Assembly (NCBI GenBank): GCA_003164825.1
Contig: PLUH01000255.1
Span: 4,759-15,848 of the forward strand
Direction: 5' to 3'
DNA: 11,090 bases
DNA from: Hyphomicrobiales bacterium
GTDB lineage: Bacteria; Pseudomonadota; Alphaproteobacteria; Rhizobiales; Beijerinckiaceae
The notes below the pieces were generated by a model. It searched no databases, was not told the origin of the DNA, and saw nothing but the letters and a program-made list of their open reading frames with translations. The position numbers and the translations under genes were made by a program. Below are positions 7,091 to 11,090 of the stretch, one piece after another (positions within the stretch are counted from its first letter, which is position 1; every line of letters starts with the position of its first letter).

Positions 7091-9139
7091 ATGCCTCGCT
7101 GGCCGCGCCCACCCAATCTGCTGCGGCTCTTCGTCGGCCAGCACATCATCAACGGCGCGAGCGTCGGCCTGGGGGTGGTTGCGGTCGCGCTTGTCTCCTC
7201 GGCGATTTTCGGCTTCGCCGCCGGCCAGCCGGCGACGCTCGGCGCGATTGCGGCCAGCATTTCCGATCTCCCGGCGCCCTGGCGGGAGAAGGCGAAGACG
7301 CTCGGCTTCGGCTTCGCGCTGGCGCTTCTGTCGACCGTGGCGATCCAGCTCGCGCTGCCGTGGCCGGTCGCCGCCCTCGTCATGATCGGCCTCATCAGCT
7401 TTGTCGGCGGTCTCGTCACCGGGCTCGGCCGATGGGCGGTGGCGGTCGGCATGCAGGCGGTCATCCCGATGGTTTTCATTCTCGGATTCCCGCGCGAGAC
7501 TTTCCCGGCCGCGGTTCGAATCGAGCTGTTGCTCGCGGGCGGGGGCGTCGCCTATATCGCGTTTGCGCTTCTGGCGACCGTCTTTACCGACGCCAGCGCC
7601 CGCCGGCTGGTCACGAGCGAATCGATCCGCGAATTCTCGATGTACATGCGCGCGGTCGCGGGCGTTTTTGATCCGGACCAGGAACTGGCTGCGGCCTATG
7701 GCGCAACGATTCGCCAGCAGTCGATGCTTTCGGAGCAATTGCAGTCGGCGCGCTCGGTCTTGCTTGAGCGGCCGGGAGAAAAGGGCGAGCGGATGCGGCT
7801 CGCAGCGTCTATCGGCATCCTGCTCGATGCGCTGGATGCGCTGGTGGCCGCCCAATGCGACGTCGATCTCATCCGGCAGACACCGGAGGCCGCGACAGTG
7901 CTGGCGCGAATCGGCGACGCCCTGCGGGTCGGGTCGTTCGATCTCGAGCACTTGAGCCTGGAGCTCCTGACCACCGGTCGCCCCATTCTGCCGCCCGACC
8001 ATCAGCTCGCCATCGACGCGCTCAAGCGCGAGGCGGCGCGGGCGGAAGCCGAAGCGATGGACCCGAAAGCGCGTGCGGCGCTCGTCGCCACGACCTGGCG
8101 ACTCGTCCTCTCGCTCAGCCATATCAGGCGTTTGGAGCGCGCCTTGTCGGACGACGAGACGGCGCGGGCCTCGATCGGCGACGTCAATCTCGCCGCCTTC
8201 ATCCCGAAACGCCGCTACGCGCCGAGCGCGCTCGCGCCCCATTTGAGCCTCGAATCGCCGGTGCTCAGGTTCTCCGTGCGCCTGGCGCTGGCGATGATGG
8301 CAGGGGCGGTCGTCGCCCAATCGCTCGGCGACGAGCGGCACGGCAACTGGGTCCTGCTCACCATCGCGGTGGTGATGCGGGCAGGCTACGGGCTCACCAA
8401 GCAGCGCCGCGACGACCGCGTCATCGGCACGCTGATCGGCTGCGTCGTCGCTGCGGGCTCAGTCGCCTACTTGCCGGCCGGCGCGCTGGTCGCGGTCCAG
8501 GGTCTCGCGGTCGCCGTCACCCACAGCTTTGCGCGGCTCAACTACCGCGTGGCCTCTTCCGGCGCCTCGGTGACCGCGCTGGTGTCGCTGCACCTGGTCC
8601 AGCCGTGGGTGTCGGCGCCGATCCTGGTGCGCCTCGCCGATACGCTAATCGGCGCGGCGATCGCGCATCTCTTCAACTATCTCTGGCCGCGCTGGGAATC
8701 GTCCGAGGCGCCGCGGCTGGCGAGCCGCCTCCAGGCCCAGCTTGCCGCCTTCGCCGCCGCCGCGCTCAGGGCAGACGTCAGCGATCATGACTACCGGCTC
8801 GCGCGCAAGAACGTGATCGAGGCGATCGCCGCGCTTTCCGATTCCGCCGGACGGATGAGCAGCGAGCCGATGGCGGCGCGCAAGGGCCTCGACGAGATGG
8901 CGAATCTGCTGATCGCCGCCTACAGCTTGGTGGCCGAGCTTTCGGCGGCCCGTCTCGCGGTTCAGACCGGCGCTCCGCCGCTCAACCCGGCAATCCGCGA
9001 GCGGGTTCAGGGTCTCCTCGCCGGCCAATCCGGAGCAGGCGCCTCCGACGCCCCGGCCGGCCCGCTGGCCGCCGCCGCGCTCGCCGTCACCTCGGCCGCC
9101 CGCAATTACGAGCGGGTGGCGAAAACCGAGGGCAAGTAG
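7091..9139 (+). CDS. FUSC-family inner-membrane protein (YccS/aromatic acid exporter type)
   Basis: The 682-residue product has the two-repeat FUSC architecture. A first hydrophobic block (about residues 20-165) has several transmembrane helices. A long soluble middle (about 170-385) is rich in Ala, Arg and Leu. A second hydrophobic block (about 391-535) contains the family pattern FSVRLALAMMAGAVVAQ and GNWVLLTIAVVMR followed by a basic TKQRRDDRVIGTLIG. A helical C-terminal soluble domain completes it. FUSC proteins include the fusaric acid and aromatic carboxylate exporters and the poorly understood YccS and YhfK proteins. Substrate cannot be told from sequence; efflux of an organic acid or other inhibitory compound is the usual suggestion. 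The ribosome site is weak (AGGA at 7073-7076 is 14 nt upstream), so the start is less certain. The 16-nt gap after fdsD suggests readthrough from the formate operon. It converges on the LysR gene downstream. Confidence 0.85.
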   Translation: MPRWPRPPNLLRLFVGQHIINGASVGLGVVAVALVSSAIFGFAAGQPATLGAIAASISDLPAPWREKAKTLGFGFALALLSTVAIQLALPWPVAALVMIGLISFVGGLVTGLGRWAVAVGMQAVIPMVFILGFPRETFPAAVRIELLLAGGGVAYIAFALLATVFTDASARRLVTSESIREFSMYMRAVAGVFDPDQELAAAYGATIRQQSMLSEQLQSARSVLLERPGEKGERMRLAASIGILLDALDALVAAQCDVDLIRQTPEAATVLARIGDALRVGSFDLEHLSLELLTTGRPILPPDHQLAIDALKREAARAEAEAMDPKARAALVATTWRLVLSLSHIRRLERALSDDETARASIGDVNLAAFIPKRRYAPSALAPHLSLESPVLRFSVRLALAMMAGAVVAQSLGDERHGNWVLLTIAVVMRAGYGLTKQRRDDRVIGTLIGCVVAAGSVAYLPAGALVAVQGLAVAVTHSFARLNYRVASSGASVTALVSLHLVQPWVSAPILVRLADTLIGAAIAHLFNYLWPRWESSEAPRLASRLQAQLAAFAAAALRADVSDHDYRLARKNVIEAIAALSDSAGRMSSEPMAARKGLDEMANLLIAAYSLVAELSAARLAVQTGAPPLNPAIRERVQGLLAGQSGAGASDAPAGPLAAAALAVTSAARNYERVAKTEGK

Positions 9140-9152
9140 CGACGACGCCCAC

Positions 9153-9171
9153 AATGACGACCCCGGTCATT
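9153..9171. terminator. Inverted repeat between convergent genes, possible shared terminator
   Basis: AATGAC (9153-9158) and GTCATT (9166-9171) pair across a 7-nt loop between the FUSC stop and the tail of the facing LysR gene, and overlap that gene's last codons. It is the only hairpin I see in this junction. Neither strand has a T-run after the stem and the stem is only 6 bp, so intrinsic termination would be weak. Confidence 0.28.
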
Positions 9172-10126
9172 TCGGCCGCGACTCGACCCCCGCAAGGGCG
9201 CTCAACTCGTCCTCGAGCCGCAATTCGACGCTCTTCGCCTCCGTCTTGATCCAGTCGATCACGACCTGGACGTCGTCGCGGGGCGTTGCGTCGGCCTGGA
9301 CCAGCCAATAGGCGTATCCATGCGCCTGGTCCGCGCCCGCGCCGCCGACCGCGACCAGCCTGCCTTGCGACAGCAAGGGCTCGATCAGGGCGATGCGGCC
9401 GAGCGCTATTCCCTGGCCCTCGAGCGCCGCCCGGATTGCCTGATCATATTGATTGTAGCGCAGAACGCCCTTCGGCTTGACGGCGCTCAGACCCATGGAA
9501 TGGAGCCGGTCGGCCCATTGCAGCCAGGGGCGATTCGAGTCGTCGTATTCGATGAGAACGTGGGTGGCGATCGACTCGGGGTCGAGGCGGCTCACGCCCA
9601 GCGAGGGATGGGCGACGGGCGCGACCGCTTCGCCGAACAGGCGCGGCGACCCCGGCGGCGCGTTCGAGGCGGGGCAATAGCGGATGGCGACATCAGCGCC
9701 TCCGGTCCTCAGATCGACCACTCTGTTGTTCGCCGCCACCCGCACGTCGATATCGGGATGGCGCTGCTGGAAACCGCCGAGACGCGGCATGATCCACAAG
9801 CCCGTGACGCCGATGCTGGCGGTGATCGTCACCGGCTGCCGGTCGCGCCCGGCGGCGAGCGCATTGACGCCATCCTGAAGCTGTTGAAGGGCGCTGTCGG
9901 CGACCCGAAAGAAGCGTTCGCCTTCGGCGGTGAAGCCGATCGAGCGATAGCCCCGGTTGATGAGCTTGACGCCGAGCGCCTCCTCGAGCGCGATGATCTG
10001 CCGGCTGACGGCGGATTGGGTGAGGAAAAGATCCTGCGCGGCGAGCGTAATGCTCATGCGCCGCCCGACGGCGACGAAACCGCGAACGAGATCGAGCGAC
10101 GGCAGCCGAACCGGAAAGCTTCGCAT
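9167..10126 (-). CDS. LysR-type transcriptional regulator, GcvA-like
   Basis: The product is a 319-residue regulator with an N-terminal winged helix (about residues 8-68) beginning LPSLDLVRGFVAVGRRMSITLAAQ-like and containing LTQSAVSRQIIALEEALG. The linker helix and an effector-binding domain (about 95-300) follow. The opening LPxLxLxRxFxxVxRxxSxTxAA and the motif RYxxGxF-like phrasing VDLRTGGADVAIRYC place it in the GcvA-like group. Proteins of this group control many unrelated pathways, so no target can be named from the protein alone. ATG 10126 has an AGGT ribosome site seven nucleotides upstream on its strand. It is transcribed away from the DUF1127 gene across a 194-bp region holding inverted repeats with a T-N11-A core, suggesting autoregulation and perhaps control of the divergent gene. 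Confidence 0.9.
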   Translation of the reverse strand: MRSFPVRLPSLDLVRGFVAVGRRMSITLAAQDLFLTQSAVSRQIIALEEALGVKLINRGYRSIGFTAEGERFFRVADSALQQLQDGVNALAAGRDRQPVTITASIGVTGLWIMPRLGGFQQRHPDIDVRVAANNRVVDLRTGGADVAIRYCPASNAPPGSPRLFGEAVAPVAHPSLGVSRLDPESIATHVLIEYDDSNRPWLQWADRLHSMGLSAVKPKGVLRYNQYDQAIRAALEGQGIALGRIALIEPLLSQGRLVAVGGAGADQAHGYAYWLVQADATPRDDVQVVIDWIKTEAKSVELRLEDELSALAGVESRPK

Positions 10127-10143
10127 GTGATTACCTCATGCGA
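10121..10143. promoter_or_regulatory. Inverted repeat over the start codon of the GcvA-like regulator
   Basis: TCGCATG (10121-10127) and CATGCGA (10137-10143) are perfect 7-bp arms with a 9-nt spacer, and contain a T-N11-A core (T10126, A10138). The left arm includes the start codon of the minus-strand regulator and the spacer holds most of its ribosome site. As DNA it could be a LysR box for autorepression. As RNA, the leader could fold into a hairpin with the Shine-Dalgarno bases in the loop and the start codon in the stem. The repeat is direct observation; both roles are inferred. Confidence 0.5.
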
Positions 10144-10247
10144 TCGAGCCCCAACCTGGTCGTGCTCCCTGGCTCTGTCAAGCCGAGCTGCGTTGGGGGC
10201 GGGCTAGCTCGCTTTCGCCACCGCATTCCCCTGTCGCATGCGATCGA
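10137..10247. repeat. 11-bp direct repeat CATGCGATCGA, 100 bp apart
   Basis: CATGCGATCGA occurs at 10137-10147 and again at 10237-10247. The second copy is part of the perfect palindrome TCGCATGCGA (10234-10243), which is built from the same half-site as the repeat at 10121-10143. Together they put three or four TCGCATG/CATGCGA half-sites in the divergent region, an arrangement compatible with cooperative binding of one regulator at two places. Apart from these repeats and the promoter listed separately, I see no gene or other signal in this intergenic stretch. Confidence 0.5.
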
Positions 10248-10261
10248 TGCCGAGATGTCGT

Positions 10262-10291
10262 TTGACGGGCGACAGCCATCGACCCTATCAC
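10262..10291 (+). promoter_or_regulatory. Candidate promoter of the DUF1127 gene
   Basis: TTGACG (10262-10267) is a good -35 match. TATCAC (10286-10291), 18 bp on, is a four-of-six -10 match. Transcription would start near 10298 and give a leader of about 23 nt containing the strong ribosome site. TGTCG (10256-10260) and CGACA (10270-10274) form a 5-bp inverted repeat flanking the -35, which could be chance. Confidence 0.45.
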
Positions 10292-10305
10292 TTGCCCATT
10301 AAGTG
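10289..10305. repeat. Inverted repeat CACTT-N7-AAGTG at the predicted transcript start
   Basis: CACTT (10289-10293) and AAGTG (10301-10305) pair across 7 nt, overlapping the candidate -10 and transcription start of the DUF1127 gene. It could be an operator. The arms are short, so chance is possible. Confidence 0.35.
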
Positions 10306-10309
10306 GCCC

Positions 10310-10315
10310 AGGAGG
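10310..10315 (+). promoter_or_regulatory. Ribosome binding site of the DUF1127 gene
   Basis: AGGAGG lies five nucleotides before ATG 10321. It favours this start over the in-frame GTG at 10303, which would place the site inside the coding region. Confidence 0.7.
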
Positions 10316-10320
10316 CTATC

Positions 10321-10521
10321 ATGCGCATCGCGTTGCCGCATTTCGCGTTCGAAATGTCGCCGCCCCAGCTCGCCCACTGGCGAACTGAATTGCAATCATG
10401 GCGCCGGCGGGCGCGGGAACGGGGCGAACTGGCGCGGATGTCGGACGGCGAACTGCATGACATCGGCGTCAGCTCCGCCGAGCGCTGGTCGGAAATCAAC
10501 AAGCCGTGCTGGCGCGGCTGA
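10321..10521 (+). CDS. DUF1127 domain-containing small basic protein (YjiS-like)
   Basis: The product has 66 residues. Residues about 27-64 match the DUF1127 pattern: an arginine-rich helix (WRRRARERGELARM), the conserved SDGELHDIGVSSAERWSEI, and a closing KPCWRG. The N-terminal 25 residues are unrelated to the domain and contain no signal peptide or membrane segment. DUF1127 proteins are widespread in alphaproteobacteria; some studied members, such as CcaF1 of Rhodobacter, bind RNA and influence RNA maturation or turnover. Whether this one does is unknown. It has a strong ribosome site, its own candidate promoter, and is divergent from the GcvA-like regulator. Its last 26 bp overlap the 3' end of the convergent PLP-enzyme gene. 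Confidence 0.85.
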   Translation: MRIALPHFAFEMSPPQLAHWRTELQSWRRRARERGELARMSDGELHDIGVSSAERWSEINKPCWRG

Positions 10522-11090
10522 CGCCCTCGGTAACCCATCGCTCAAAGTCCGCCGGGATCACGTTGCCCCCGCAGATGATTGTTGCGACCCGCTTGCCCGC
10601 GTAGCGGGACGGATCCTCCAGGATCGCCGCAACGCCCAGCGCGGCTGACGGCTCTACGATAAGTCCGGCGCGGCGATAAAGCATTCGCATTCCGGCAACG
10701 ATGCTGTCTTCCTCGACCAGCGCGACGTGATCAGCGACGACCAGCAGGTCGTCGAGAACAGCGGGGATTGGAAAGCGCCCTGCGACGCCGTCCGCGATTG
10801 TATCCGTGCGGTCCGTCTCGACGATGGACCCTGCCCGCCATGACAACGCCATCGCTGGCGCTCCGCTAGGCTGCACGCCCACGATTTCGACCCGTGGAGC
10901 GAGGCGCTTGAAGACGTACCCCACGCCGGTGGCCATTGCGCCGCCTCCGAGCGCGACGAGCACAGCGTCGATAGGCCCGACGCCTTCAATGAGCTCGAGC
11001 CCGATGGTGCCAGCTCCTTCGCAGGTGTCGATGTTCTCACTGTCTTCGACCAGGAATGCGCCTTCGCTGTCTGCGATCTGCCGAGCCAGA
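10496..11090 (-). CDS. Fold-type II PLP-dependent enzyme, threonine dehydratase-like (5' end outside the window)
   Basis: The frame is open from the window edge to a TGA at 10496-10498, giving about 197 C-terminal residues. The N-terminal part with the PLP lysine lies beyond the window. Visible family signatures are CEGAGTIGLELIE, the phosphate-binding loop VALGGGAMATG, IVEPSAALGVAAIL and, near the C-terminus, ICGGNV. These fit the serine/threonine dehydratase group, which deaminates hydroxy-amino acids to 2-oxo acids. There is no ACT regulatory domain after the catalytic domain, so it resembles catabolic rather than IlvA-type biosynthetic enzymes. The usual serine of the SGGN motif is a cysteine here (codon at 10571-10573). 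Substrate could be threonine, serine or another hydroxy-amino acid. Its 3' end overlaps the DUF1127 gene by 26 bp. Confidence 0.85.
   Translation of the reverse strand, partial: LARQIADSEGAFLVEDSENIDTCEGAGTIGLELIEGVGPIDAVLVALGGGAMATGVGYVFKRLAPRVEIVGVQPSGAPAMALSWRAGSIVETDRTDTIADGVAGRFPIPAVLDDLLVVADHVALVEEDSIVAGMRMLYRRAGLIVEPSAALGVAAILEDPSRYAGKRVATIICGGNVIPADFERWVTEGVSRASTAC

Noticed and set aside
7016..8341. Minus-strand open frame of about 440 codons opposite the FUSC gene
   Set aside because: The translation is Arg/Asp/Glu-rich with no family signature and spans the fdsD/FUSC junction, as expected of a shadow frame.
9320..10207. Plus-strand open frame of about 295 codons opposite the GcvA-like regulator
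   Set aside because: No recognisable domain or ribosome site, and the opposite strand clearly encodes a full-length LysR protein.
10238..10648. Plus-strand open frame of about 136 codons across the DUF1127 region
   Set aside because: It is in another frame than the DUF1127 protein, has no ribosome site and shows no family features.
1..11090. Mobile elements, CRISPR arrays, tRNA/rRNA genes, riboswitches
   Set aside because: I saw no transposase or integrase, no regularly spaced repeats, and no RNA-gene signature. The longest exact intergenic repeat noticed is 11 bp.

Overview
The window is GC-rich, densely coding bacterial DNA. Several traits suggest an alphaproteobacterium, probably Hyphomicrobiales: codon use strongly biased to G/C in third positions, a complete NAD+-dependent molybdenum formate dehydrogenase operon in fdsGBACD order, a GcvA-like LysR regulator and a short DUF1127 protein. 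I cannot name the genus.

Layout. A LysR-type regulator (104-1045, +) is followed in the same direction by fdsG, fdsB, fdsA, fdsC and fdsD (1131-7074, +). Gene junctions in the operon are very tight: 4-bp overlap, 11-nt gap, 14-bp overlap, 4-bp overlap. A large FUSC-family membrane protein starts 16 nt after fdsD (7091-9139, +) and may be cotranscribed. Facing it is a GcvA-like LysR regulator (9167-10126, -). After a 194-bp divergent intergenic region comes a 66-residue DUF1127 protein (10321-10521, +). Its 3' end overlaps by 26 bp the 3' end of a fold-type II PLP enzyme of the threonine dehydratase type (10496 to the window edge, -, 5' end missing).

How the genes work together. FdsA oxidises formate to CO2 at a bis-MGD molybdenum centre. 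Electrons pass through its iron-sulfur clusters to FdsB (FMN and one [4Fe-4S]) and FdsG ([2Fe-2S]), where NAD+ is reduced. FdsC is the FdhD-type factor needed to sulfurate the Mo cofactor, and FdsD is the small delta subunit. All metal-ligand positions I can recognise are intact, so the enzyme looks functional. It would supply NADH from formate in C1 metabolism or formate-supported growth, or detoxify formate.

Regulation. The most informative non-coding signal is a pair of matching LysR-type boxes (CGATAG-N7-CTATYG, each with the T-N11-A core). One lies upstream of the regulator and one upstream of fdsG, so the regulator probably controls itself and the operon. A second set of inverted repeats (TCGCATG/CATGCGA) lies in the divergent region between the second LysR gene and the DUF1127 gene. 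One of these covers the start codon and ribosome binding site of the LysR gene.

I found no mobile element, CRISPR array, RNA gene or clearly novel multi-gene system. The items worth a second look are the regulatory repeats, the FUSC linkage and the tail-to-tail overlap.
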